From: an uncultured bacterium
GTDB taxonomy: Bacteria; Desulfobacterota; Desulfovibrionia; Desulfovibrionales; Desulfovibrionaceae
Reading direction: 5' to 3'
Assembly (NCBI GenBank): GCA_905215675.1
Contig: CAJMRA010000133.1
Span: 1-6,888, forward strand
Length of the DNA: 6,888 nucleotides
The position numbers and the translations under genes are program-made. Shown here one piece after another: positions 1 to 5,910 of this stretch. Every line of letters begins with the position of its first letter. The first letter of the stretch is position 1. The notes beneath the pieces are model-generated. The model did not search any database. It was not told the origin of the DNA and was given only the letters and a program-made list of their open reading frames with translations.

Positions 1-80
1 GGCTGGGGGGAAGGAAACCCCCTTGCGCGCTAGCCAAGGGGGTTTCCTTCCCCCCAGAAGAACGATTTAGTGCTAACTCG
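1..80. repeat. Dispersed intergenic element B, copy B1
   Basis: This copy shares two exact words with the element at 4750-4896, in the same order and orientation: CCCCCTTGCGCGC (18-30 here, 4760-4772 there) and GAAGAACGATT (57-67 here, 4866-4876 there). The stem arms differ between the copies, but each copy is internally self-complementary. The element runs to within a few bases of the regulator stop codon at 83-85 and may continue left of the window. Confidence 0.6.
3..57 (-). terminator. Perfect 23-bp hairpin after the response-regulator gene (element B, copy B1)
   Basis: Positions 3-25 and 35-57 are perfect reverse complements (23 bp) around a 9-base loop at 26-34. The arms are runs of G and C broken by GGAAA/TTTCC. 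The hairpin begins 25 bases past the stop codon of the regulator gene on the minus strand, so it most likely ends or protects the 3' end of that operon's mRNA. There is no clear U tract within the window on the far side, so it is not a textbook intrinsic terminator; it could act bidirectionally or as an RNA-stabilising stem. Together with the flanking GAAGAACGATT (57-67) it resembles the hairpin element at 4750-4876. Confidence 0.7.
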
Positions 81-82
81 CC

Positions 83-1462
83 CTAGTGGCCTGTAATGCC
101 GTATTTTTTCAGCTTGTACTGGAGCAGGCTCTTGGAGATGCCGAGGTATTCCGCGGCCTTGACCTGCACGAGGTCGGCGCGGACAAGGGCGCGGCGGATG
201 AGGGCGGCCTCGATTTTTTCCAGCGTGTCCGCAAGATCGAGCTGGACGGGCAGGAGGTCCACGGCGCTTTTGAACTGGGAATCCTCGTCGCGGATTTCCG
301 CGGGCAGATCGTCCACGTTGATGACGTTGCCGGGCACGAGTACCATGCAGGATTCCACCACGTTTTCCAGCTGTCGGATATTGCCGGGCCATTCATAGCC
401 GGTCAGGTAGTTGAGCGCCTCGGTGCTGAAGGTCTTGGGGGGCATGTTGTTTTCCGCCGTGACCTTTTCCATGAAGTGGGCCACGAGCGAGGGAATGTCC
501 TCGCGGCGTTCGCGCAGGGCGGGCAGGGGAATCTGCACCACGTTGAGGCGGTAATAGAGATCGTCGCGGAAGGCGCCCTTTTCCACCAGCTCGGCAAGAT
601 CCTTGTTGGTGGCGGCCACCACGCGGATATCGACCTCTATTTCCGCGCCGCCGCCCACGCGCTCGAATTTGCGCTCCTGAAGCACGCGCAGCAGCTTGAC
701 CTGCAGTTCGGGCGTCAGCTCGGCTATTTCGTCGAGAAAGAGCGTTCCGCCGTCGGCCTGCTCGAAGCGGCCGCGCCGCATGGCCACGGCGCCGGTAAAG
801 CTGCCCTTTTCATGACCGAAGAGCTCGCTTTCGAGCACGCCGGGGTTGAGGGCCATGCAGTTCACGGAGATGAAGGGCTTGTCCTTGCGCGGGCTGGAGT
901 AGTGAATGGCGCGGGCCACCAGTTCCTTGCCGGTGCCGGACTCGCCGGAAATGAGGACCGTGGCGCGGCTGGGCGCGGCGCGTTCCACCATGGCAAGCAC
1001 GGTGCGGATGGCGTGGCTGCGTCCCACGATCTTGTGGACGCCGTAGCGCTCCTCCATGGATTCCTGCAACAGGCGATACTGCCGGTGGGCCCGCGCCAGC
1101 TCCGTGGCGTTATGGACGGAAAGCAGCAGCTCGTCGTTGGAGAAGGGTTTGGTGATATAGTCGAACGCGCCGTATTTCATGGCTTCCACGGCGCTTTCGA
1201 TGGAGCCGAAAGCCGTCATGATCAGCACGGGAATATGGGGCCAGTTCTTCTTGACCTGTTGCAGCACTTCGCGGCCGCTGACCTTGGGCATCTTCATGTC
1301 GGTCACGACCACGTCGACCTCGCTTTCATTGAGAAAGGCAAGGGCGGTTTCGGGATCGTTGAGGGCGGTGACGGTATAGCCTTCGTCTTCCAGCAGGGTC
1401 TGGAGAACCAGCAGGTAATTTTTTTCGTCGTCGATAATCAGGATATGCGATTGTTCGCTCAT
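83..1462 (-). CDS. Sigma-54-dependent response regulator, NtrC family
   Basis: A 459-residue transcription activator with the full NtrC layout. The receiver domain (about 5-120) has the acidic pair D11/D12, phospho-acceptor D55 in VTDMKMP, T83 and K105. The AAA+ domain (about 143-375) has Walker A GESGTGKE (173-180), the sigma-54 contact loop as GSFTGA (220-225), Walker B LFLDEI (241-246), arginines in FRDDLYYRLN (298-307) and the WPGNIRQLE sensor II segment (358-366). A Fis-type HTH lies at about 431-456 (AAEYLGISKSLLQYKL). Phosphorylation should drive oligomerisation and ATP-dependent opening of sigma-54 promoters. Start: GGAG at 1468-1471 lies 5 bases before the ATG. It is last in the operon after the histidine kinase (180-base gap), its probable partner. 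The contact loop carries Ser where GAFTGA has Ala, a common tolerated variant. The family is certain; targets are unknown. Confidence 0.96.
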   Translation of the reverse strand: MSEQSHILIIDDEKNYLLVLQTLLEDEGYTVTALNDPETALAFLNESEVDVVVTDMKMPKVSGREVLQQVKKNWPHIPVLIMTAFGSIESAVEAMKYGAFDYITKPFSNDELLLSVHNATELARAHRQYRLLQESMEERYGVHKIVGRSHAIRTVLAMVERAAPSRATVLISGESGTGKELVARAIHYSSPRKDKPFISVNCMALNPGVLESELFGHEKGSFTGAVAMRRGRFEQADGGTLFLDEIAELTPELQVKLLRVLQERKFERVGGGAEIEVDIRVVAATNKDLAELVEKGAFRDDLYYRLNVVQIPLPALRERREDIPSLVAHFMEKVTAENNMPPKTFSTEALNYLTGYEWPGNIRQLENVVESCMVLVPGNVINVDDLPAEIRDEDSQFKSAVDLLPVQLDLADTLEKIEAALIRRALVRADLVQVKAAEYLGISKSLLQYKLKKYGITGH

Positions 1463-1559
1463 GGCGGCTCCGACTGGGCTGTGCGGCGGCGCGCGGCGCG
1501 GGCTGCCGTCTGGTCGTCCGGTTTGTTCCGCTGCGCCGGGGCTGATCCCGGTCCGCGCG

Positions 1560-1593
1560 CCCTTTTCCCGGGGGGACGCGGCCGGGAAAGGGG
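1560..1593 (-). other. Hairpin in the kinase-regulator intergenic gap
   Basis: The 180-base gap 1463-1642 holds no convincing gene. CCCTTTTCCCGG (1560-1571) pairs with CCGGGAAAGGG (1582-1592) with a single bulged base. A smaller stem, TCCGGC (1611-1616) with GCCGGA (1623-1628), lies nearer the kinase stop. Neither is followed by a U run on the minus strand, so they are not obvious terminators. They could slow transcription, mark an RNA-processing point or set the kinase:regulator ratio; this is inference. I see no recognisable sigma-70 or sigma-54 promoter in the gap. Confidence 0.4.
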
Positions 1594-1642
1594 AGAGAAT
1601 GCGGAGGCGTTCCGGCTCGGAGGCCGGAGGGCTTCCCGATAC

Positions 1643-3175
1643 CTATTTTTCGTCCGTTCCGGCGTCTTCCGATTCCGGCGCGGACGCGTCGCCGTCGGCG
1701 GCAGGCAGGTCCAAGCGGACAATGGCGCCGCCTTCCGGGGCGTTGGCCAGCTCGATGCGCCCGCCGTGGCTGGTGATAATGGAATTGACGATGGGCAGGC
1801 CCAGGCCCGTACCGCCGTCCTTGGTCGTAAAGAAGGGATCGAGCAGGCTGGGCAGAAGCGCGGGATCGATGCCCGGCCCGGAGTCGCGCACGGCGATATG
1901 TATGCCGTCGTCGTCCTGCCAGGCATTGATGTAGAGAATGCCCGGCCCGTCCAGCGCCTGCTGGCCGTTGATCAGGATATTGTACAGGGCGCGATAGAGA
2001 AGGTCCTTGTCGCCGCGAACCCAAAGGGGCGTTTTTTCGGCCATGATGGGCGTCGGCCAGGGGGAGGAGCCGGGGGCGTCGCCGCGTTCGATGGCCACGG
2101 AAACGCGCTTCATTTCGCCTTCAAGAAAGGCCAGCACCTGATCCAGCACCAGCTGCACGTCCACAAGGTCCTGCCGCGGCTTGCGGGGACGGGCGTAATC
2201 AAGAAAGTCGTTGACGGTCTGCGACAGGCGCACGGCCTCGTCATAAATGGCGTCGAGGATGCGGCGCGTGCCGGTGTCGGTCTTGTCGGCGCGGCGCTGG
2301 AGCAGTTCGGCGCTGGAGCGGATGATGCCGAGCGGATTGCGGATTTCATGGGCGATGCTGGCGACCACCCGCCCCATGCTGACGAGCTTTTCATTGCTGT
2401 GCAGCTCGTTTTCCAGCAGGCGGTTTTTTTGCATGCGCTCGGCCAGCACGCGTTCCGAACGCTGGATGAGCATGAGCAGCAGGCCGAACATGATGACGGA
2501 CGACAGCAGGCACATGACGATGATGATTCCCTGAAAGGCCAGCACCTGTTCATAGTCGCCGGTGATGTCCTGCGTCAGTTCCAGCGCGCCCATGATGGGC
2601 GGGTCCTGCCCCGGGCGCAGGGGTTCCCCGCGCAGCGGGTAGAGGACGCGCAGCACGAAGGTCCCGGGCTGGAGCGGGAGATGGAAGGGCGTCTGCCAGT
2701 CGGGGATGGCCGCGATGATTTCGGGTTTGGCGGCGTGTCCGCGCAGCACCTCCTCCACATTGGCCGGAGCAAGGCCGGGCCGTCCGATCTCGGCCTTGTC
2801 CGTGGAATAGGCGACGACGCGCGAAAAGTCGTATATCCGCAGGCGCTGGACGGAAAGTCCGTGAATGACGGACACCACCACTTCATCCAGACGCCGGTAC
2901 TGCGTGGTCTGGCGCAGGGCTATACGCCCGTAGGCCAGCAGCGTGGGCAGGGCGAAGCGCTGATATATCTGGTGGTTGAGGTTTTGCGCCAGCAGATGGG
3001 CGAAGTCTTCCTGCCGCGTCAGCAGCGTCTGCCGCGCCGAGTTGGAGATGAAGAAGGACAGCCCCAGGCTTGTGAGCAGGATGACCACAAAGGAGAGCCA
3101 TGAGAGCGTGCGCGCATAGCTGAGGGGCAGATCCTTCTCCGGGGTCGGAGCGGCAGACGGCGTGACGGCGGACAT
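1643..3175 (-). CDS. Membrane sensor histidine kinase
   Basis: A 510-residue sensor kinase. Membrane helices at about 22-44 and 213-237 bracket a roughly 170-residue periplasmic sensor region that I cannot assign to a named family. A charged, probably coiled-coil stretch (about 238-265) leads directly into HisKA, with phospho-acceptor H276 in SIAHEIRNPLG; no HAMP or PAS domain is evident. The HATPase has the N box around N399/N403 (NILINGQQA), G1 DSGPGI (431-436), F box DPFFTTK (446-452) and G2 GGTGLGL (454-460). The C-terminal tail is acidic. It should autophosphorylate on a periplasmic or membrane signal and pass the phosphate to the regulator encoded next. Its ATG is 3 bases past the pgi stop and has only a weak ribosome-binding site, so translation is probably coupled to pgi. 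Kinase identity is certain; the ligand is unknown. Confidence 0.95.
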   Translation of the reverse strand: MSAVTPSAAPTPEKDLPLSYARTLSWLSFVVILLTSLGLSFFISNSARQTLLTRQEDFAHLLAQNLNHQIYQRFALPTLLAYGRIALRQTTQYRRLDEVVVSVIHGLSVQRLRIYDFSRVVAYSTDKAEIGRPGLAPANVEEVLRGHAAKPEIIAAIPDWQTPFHLPLQPGTFVLRVLYPLRGEPLRPGQDPPIMGALELTQDITGDYEQVLAFQGIIIVMCLLSSVIMFGLLLMLIQRSERVLAERMQKNRLLENELHSNEKLVSMGRVVASIAHEIRNPLGIIRSSAELLQRRADKTDTGTRRILDAIYDEAVRLSQTVNDFLDYARPRKPRQDLVDVQLVLDQVLAFLEGEMKRVSVAIERGDAPGSSPWPTPIMAEKTPLWVRGDKDLLYRALYNILINGQQALDGPGILYINAWQDDDGIHIAVRDSGPGIDPALLPSLLDPFFTTKDGGTGLGLPIVNSIITSHGGRIELANAPEGGAIVRLDLPAADGDASAPESEDAGTDEK

Positions 3176-3178
3176 GGA

Positions 3179-4519
3179 TCAGAAGCTCTGTTCGTCGCGG
3201 GCGCGGGAAAGGAACGAGGCCAGGGCCGCGCTTTCCTCGCCATAGCCGGGAGCGCCGAGACGGGCGTTGGCAAGGCGCTTGCCCAGTTCCACGGCGGGCT
3301 GATCCAGCGGATTGATATTCATGAGCCAGCCGGTGAGCAGGGTCGCGGCTTCCAGCAGGACCATCATGGCCCCGGCGGCGCGGGGACCGGTATTTTCCAT
3401 ATGCAGGTTCACCAGCGGCACCTGGCTGCTTCCCAGCGCCATACGCGTGCCGAGCGCTTCGGCCGTCAGCAGATCGCCGAAGGGTTTGCCGCGCAGCCAG
3501 GCCCATTTTTCGGGCAGGTCGTCGGGAAGGTTGCGCCCGGGGCCGTCGTCGGCGCAGGTCAGGAAGAGGCAGCCCTTGTCGCGCCGGCCGTCCAGAAACA
3601 TCTGATTGACGGAATGCTGATCCGTGACGCCGACGGCGGGAACGGGTTGCAGGCCCTTGCCGCCCTTGCCGAGGCTTTCGGCCCAGAGCTGCGCGAACCA
3701 GGGGCCGTATGTGGCCCAGAGGGGAATGTAGCAGAAGAAAATCAGCTGATTGTAGTCGGCGGCTTCCAGCGCGTTGGCCCAGCAGGCGAGACGGAAGGCC
3801 GGGTGTTCCGCCAGCGGCACGCTGCCGTCCGTCAGCGGCCGGGCGACGTCCGCCGCTCCGTCAAGCATGGCTTCCCAGTCGATGCCGAGGAAGGCGGCGG
3901 GCAGCAGGCCGACGGCGGACAGGGCGGAATAACGGCCGCCGAGATGGTCCGGCACTTCCAGGGAATCCAGTCCGTGCTGCTGGGCCTCTTCCCGCAGGAA
4001 GCCCCTGGCGATGTCGGTCACCAGAATCATGTGTTCCGTCCAGCGGGAGCCGAGCGCTTCCCGCAGCCAGCGGCGCACCAGAAAATACTGGGTCACGGTT
4101 TCGATGGTGCCGCCGGATTTGCTGATGCAGACGACGGTGGTGTCGCTGGGCGACAGGGCGGAAAGCCAGTTCTCGAAGATGGTGGGGCTGACGTTGTCGG
4201 CGATCCAGAGACAGGGGCCGTCATGGTTGGGGCCGTCCTGTCCCGGCGCAAAGGCCCGTTGAATGGCGCGCGCGCCCAGCGCGGAACCGCCGATACCCAG
4301 CACCAGCATGTGCTTGCGGGCGCGGATACGGGGCAGCAGGGGGGGGAGAGCCTCCCGCAGGGCGGGGACAAAGGGAAACGTCAGGAAAGGAAGGGTTCCG
4401 GCGGCGCATTCCTGTTGCAGCCGCCGCTCCATTTCCGGGGCGCGGGCGGCAAAGGGGGCCGTCGCTCCGGGAGAGAGCCTGCCGGTACAGGCCTGGGACC
4501 ATTCGATACGGTGAGACAT
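3179..4519 (-). CDS. pgi: Glucose-6-phosphate isomerase
   Basis: A 446-residue cytosolic enzyme interconverting glucose 6-phosphate and fructose 6-phosphate, of the short bacterial type (about 450 residues) rather than the 550-residue type. The SIS-fold motifs are all present: GIGGSALG (75-82), the phosphate-binding SKSGGTIET (133-141), LGGRYSALSAVGL (193-205), the catalytic Glu in WAESLGKGG (E281), the ring-opening His in DQHSVNQ (H302) and the active-site Lys in VELGK (K414). Start: GAGGA at 4526-4530 sits 6 bases before the ATG. It heads an operon with a two-component system 3 bases downstream. In a sulfate reducer it would more likely serve gluconeogenesis, storage carbohydrate or envelope sugars than sugar catabolism; that role is inference. 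No essential motif is missing. Confidence 0.97.
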   Translation of the reverse strand: MSHRIEWSQACTGRLSPGATAPFAARAPEMERRLQQECAAGTLPFLTFPFVPALREALPPLLPRIRARKHMLVLGIGGSALGARAIQRAFAPGQDGPNHDGPCLWIADNVSPTIFENWLSALSPSDTTVVCISKSGGTIETVTQYFLVRRWLREALGSRWTEHMILVTDIARGFLREEAQQHGLDSLEVPDHLGGRYSALSAVGLLPAAFLGIDWEAMLDGAADVARPLTDGSVPLAEHPAFRLACWANALEAADYNQLIFFCYIPLWATYGPWFAQLWAESLGKGGKGLQPVPAVGVTDQHSVNQMFLDGRRDKGCLFLTCADDGPGRNLPDDLPEKWAWLRGKPFGDLLTAEALGTRMALGSSQVPLVNLHMENTGPRAAGAMMVLLEAATLLTGWLMNINPLDQPAVELGKRLANARLGAPGYGEESAALASFLSRARDEQSF

Positions 4520-4548
4520 GGGCGTTCCTCTCTTTCTCGATATGAACC

Positions 4549-4573
4549 GCCCGCGTCCGCTGCGGACGCGGGC
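4549..4573 (-). promoter_or_regulatory. Strong 12-bp hairpin in the pgi leader
   Basis: GCCCGCGTCCGC (4549-4560) and GCGGACGCGGGC (4562-4573) are perfect complements with one base between them, so the stem would close on a minimal loop. It sits about 30 bases before the pgi ATG and upstream of its ribosome-binding site on the minus strand. No U run follows it. A weaker stem, GGGG (4598-4601) with CCCC (4609-4612), lies just upstream. It may stabilise the mRNA 5' end or be a DNA dyad; function is not known. I recognise no named riboswitch here. Confidence 0.55.
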
Positions 4574-4612
4574 TTGCTGTCATTGCCGGGCAGGGGCGGG
4601 GATTCGTTCCCC

Positions 4613-4699
4613 CCTTGGAGCATTTTTTCCGTTTGAACCGCGTTGCGTTTCAAACCATACGGACTGTTGTTCCGCGGAAAAGCGCTGTTTTCCCGCTCT
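4613..4699 (-). repeat. Dispersed intergenic element A, copy A1 (upstream of pgi)
   Basis: This copy aligns along about 85 bases with the sequence at 6802-6888, including an identical 18-base core, GCGTTTCAAACCATACGG (4645-4662). It contains two dyads. Dyad 1 is GTTTGAACCGC (4631-4641) with GCGTTTCAAAC (4645-4655), one mismatch, 3-base spacer. Dyad 2 is GGAAAA (4676-4681) with TTTTCC (4688-4693). Both copies lie upstream of minus-strand genes in the same orientation. It could be an operator, a promoter region (a weak TATGGT lies in the core on the minus strand) or an RNA leader structure; the sequence does not decide. Confidence 0.65.
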
Positions 4700-4749
4700 C
4701 TTTTGGCCGGGGAGTGGCCGCGGCCCGCGTCACCGCTGAAAAGCGCGTT

Positions 4750-4896
4750 GGGAGAAGGCCCCCCTTGCGCGCCGGTCGCGACCGAAAGACGGCCGCCGGC
4801 CGTGCCCGTTGCGACGAAGGAAGCTGCGGGCATCGACGGCGGAGATAAGGGGGGCCTTCTCCCCGGAAGAACGATTCAGAGTTACATGCTCCAAGG
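4750..4896. repeat. Dispersed intergenic element B, copy B2, with branched hairpin
   Basis: A perfect 17-bp outer stem (4750-4766 with 4847-4863) encloses 80 bases. Inside are a 12-base palindrome CGGTCGCGACCG (4773-4784), a stem ACGGCC/GGCCGT (4789-4794 with 4798-4803) and a stem TGCCCG/CGGGCA (4803-4808 with 4827-4832). Together they could fold as a multi-branched structure. The flank GAAGAACGATT (4866-4876) and the word CCCCCTTGCGCGC (4760-4772) match copy B1 at 1-80, which has only a 9-base loop. It lies just downstream of the gene ending at 4918 on the minus strand, so a terminator or 3'-end role is likely. No protein-coding reading is credible here. Confidence 0.6.
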
Positions 4897-4914
4897 CAAA
4901 ACGCTCCGGGAGCG
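4897..4914 (-). terminator. Short intrinsic terminator after the cysteine-rich gene
   Basis: Read on the minus strand, CGCTCC and GGAGCG form a 6-bp stem closing on a single base (4902-4914), followed at once by TTTTG. It starts 3 bases past the TAA at 4918-4920. The stem is short but the position and T run fit a factor-independent terminator, backed up by the large B2 hairpin just beyond. Confidence 0.5.
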
Positions 4915-4917
4915 GCA

Positions 4918-5286
4918 TTACCGGACAAGGCCGGGGGGCGCAAGTCCGGGAAGCAGACTGAGGGGGCGGGGGGCGAAAAAGCGTCGCCGTACCTGTCTGT
5001 AGGTCTGCGGGCGTACGCCGAAGCGGTAATGCCAGAGAGGGCAGTCGTCGCGCGCCGTGCAGCGGCGTACGTCGTTTCTGCCTCCGGCGCAGAGAAGGCA
5101 ATGCCGCCGGACGGCGCGGCGCGCCGCCCGTGCGGCGGTTTCGCCGCTCACGCCTTCGGGGGCGGCCAGACGCCAGCCGTGCAGGCGGCAGTCCTCGTCG
5201 GGACATTCCCGCACGGCCCGCGACGAGCCGCCCTGACAGTCAAGGCAGAACCGGCGTATGCAGGCTATGGAAGAGACGTTTGCCAT
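4918..5286 (-). CDS. Small cysteine-rich protein with two tandem zinc-knuckle-like units
   Basis: A 122-residue protein of unknown function with an internal duplication. Unit 1 (about 11-40) has C14-x2-C17, QGG, then C28-x4-C33 and RLHGWR. Unit 2 (about 60-91) has C63-x2-C66, AGG, then C76-x5-C82 and PLWHYR. The pattern CxxC-x-GG-x(6-7)-C-x(4-5)-C-x-L-x(2)-(Y/W)R suggests one metal ion, probably zinc, per unit; a ninth Cys is at 9. I recall single units of this type in small phage and bacterial proteins, but cannot name a function. The rest is Arg-rich, and the C-terminal 20 residues are Pro/Leu-rich. It starts 18 bases after the SEC-C gene stop, with no strong ribosome-binding site, which suggests co-transcription and perhaps coupled translation. 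The duplicated Cys pattern in the expected frame argues strongly for a real gene. Confidence 0.8.
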   Translation of the reverse strand: MANVSSIACIRRFCLDCQGGSSRAVRECPDEDCRLHGWRLAAPEGVSGETAARAARRAVRRHCLLCAGGRNDVRRCTARDDCPLWHYRFGVRPQTYRQVRRRFFAPRPLSLLPGLAPPGLVR

Positions 5287-5304
5287 GAGGCCCGCGCGGC
5301 GCCG

Positions 5305-5814
5305 CTACGCCGAAGCGCCGCAGCATTTCTTGTATTTTTTGCCGCTGCCGCAGGGACAGGGATCGTTGCGGCCCACCTTGGGAGCCGGGCGATGGTAGGT
5401 CTCGCCGCGCAGGGGCACGCCGTCCACATAATACAGCTTGCCGTCCTTGCGGTCGAAAAAGCTTTTTTCGCCGATCTGGCGCAGGACGCCGTCCAGCTCG
5501 TAGAAGGCGTAGAAATCAACCGTGTCGTACCGTTCGCCGTTTTCTCCGGCAGGCACGTCGTCGGCCGTGCCGACGATATCCAGACGATGCCAGTGCACGC
5601 CTTCGGCGGATTGGGCCAGTTTTTCGGCGGTGACGTCTTCCCGGTAATCGGGATGGGTTGTTTCCACCAGATAGTCGAAATGCCCGGAGCCGTAGGCCGT
5701 ATAACGGGAACGCACAAGGGCTTCGGCCGTTTCCGGCCATTTTTCGCCTTCGATATAGGGGCGGCAGCACTGCTCATAGGCAAGGCCGCTGCCGCAGGGA
5801 CACAATTCGGACAT
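5305..5814 (-). CDS. ychJ: YchJ-family (UPF0225) SEC-C motif protein
   Basis: A 169-residue soluble protein with SEC-C zinc-binding motifs at both ends: CPCGSG...CC at 5-17 (C5, C7, C16, C17) and DPCPCGSGKKYKKCC at 151-165 (C153, C155, C164, C165). The middle is the NTF2-like domain typical of the family, with LVRSRYTAY (33-41) and HWHRLDI (74-80). Length is close to the usual 150-170. SEC-C motifs are known from SecA, where they bind zinc and contact SecB or ribosomes; YchJ's own role is not established. The start at 5814 is chosen because the protein begins MSELCPCGSG like its relatives and AGGA lies 10 bases upstream; a longer reading to 5910 would add a basic, unconserved leader overlapping the upstream gene's stop. 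It probably shares a transcript with the cysteine-rich gene 18 bases downstream. Confidence 0.93.
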   Translation of the reverse strand: MSELCPCGSGLAYEQCCRPYIEGEKWPETAEALVRSRYTAYGSGHFDYLVETTHPDYREDVTAEKLAQSAEGVHWHRLDIVGTADDVPAGENGERYDTVDFYAFYELDGVLRQIGEKSFFDRKDGKLYYVDGVPLRGETYHRPAPKVGRNDPCPCGSGKKYKKCCGASA

Positions 5815-5840
5815 GGAAAACCGTTCCTGACAAAGGGTGA

Positions 5841-5867
5841 GGCGGCGCATTGCTGAAAAACGCCGCC
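5841..5867 (-). other. Small hairpin in the ychJ leader
   Basis: GGCGGCG (5841-5847) pairs with CGCCGCC (5861-5867) around a 13-base loop, in the 92-base gap between the membrane-protein stop and the ychJ start. On the minus strand no T run follows the stem, so it is not a clear terminator. Function is unknown; such GC stems can occur by chance at this base composition. Confidence 0.3.
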
Positions 5868-5881
5868 GGAGCATGACCGAA

Positions 5882-5910
5882 ATGGTACGCCGGGGGCGAA
5901 TTTTTCTCAA
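5882..5910 (-). promoter_or_regulatory. Possible sigma-70-like promoter for ychJ and the cysteine-rich gene
   Basis: On the minus strand TTGAGA (5905-5910) and TACCAT (5882-5887) are separated by 17 bases, matching 5 of 6 and 4 of 6 consensus positions. It overlaps the last codons of the upstream membrane-protein gene and would give a leader of about 60 bases for ychJ. It stands out in otherwise GC-rich sequence, but this is a motif match only; read-through from the upstream gene is also possible. Confidence 0.4.

Larger units (their letters stand above)
4613..4896. repeat. Possible composite A1+B2 unit bounded by 11-bp inverted repeats
   Basis: CCTTGGAGCAT (4613-4623) and its exact reverse complement ATGCTCCAAGG (4886-4896) bound a 284-base non-coding stretch holding element A1, about 50 bases of spacer and element B2. 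This resembles a small non-autonomous mobile element, but I see no target-site duplication outside the repeats and no transposase. Copy A2 ends with the similar CCTTGAGCA (6802-6810), so the boundary word belongs at least to the A family. Confidence 0.4.

Noticed and set aside
220..1462. GSFTGA in place of GAFTGA as a sign that the regulator cannot use sigma-54
   Set aside because: Ser at this position occurs in working family members, and all other AAA+ motifs are intact, so it is not evidence of lost function.
86..3103. Plus-strand open frame of 1005 codons spanning the regulator and kinase genes
   Set aside because: It runs antisense to two genes with complete domain motifs. Its translation is Gly/Ala/His/Gln-rich without any recognisable motif, as expected from the opposite strand of GC-rich genes with third-position GC bias.
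3401..4636. Plus-strand open frame of 411 codons opposite pgi
   Set aside because: Antisense to an unmistakable isomerase gene, low-complexity Gly/Gln/Ala composition, and no ribosome-binding site or family signature.
4613..4896. Insertion sequence
   Set aside because: There is no transposase and no target-site duplication flanking the 11-bp inverted repeats; at most it is a non-autonomous element, so it is listed as a repeat only.
4643..5002. Short open frames in the 4520-4917 gap (both strands)
   Set aside because: They cross the repeat arms and hairpins, are Arg/Pro/Gly-rich, and have no supported start or family motif.
5029..5856. Plus-strand open frame of 275 codons opposite the cysteine-rich and ychJ genes
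   Set aside because: The minus-strand readings carry ordered Cys motifs and family hallmarks; the plus-strand translation looks like compositional shadow.
5815..5910. N-terminal extension of the ychJ product by 32 residues
   Set aside because: The extension is basic and unlike the family, whose members begin at the SEC-C motif; it overlaps the stop of the upstream gene and a possible promoter.
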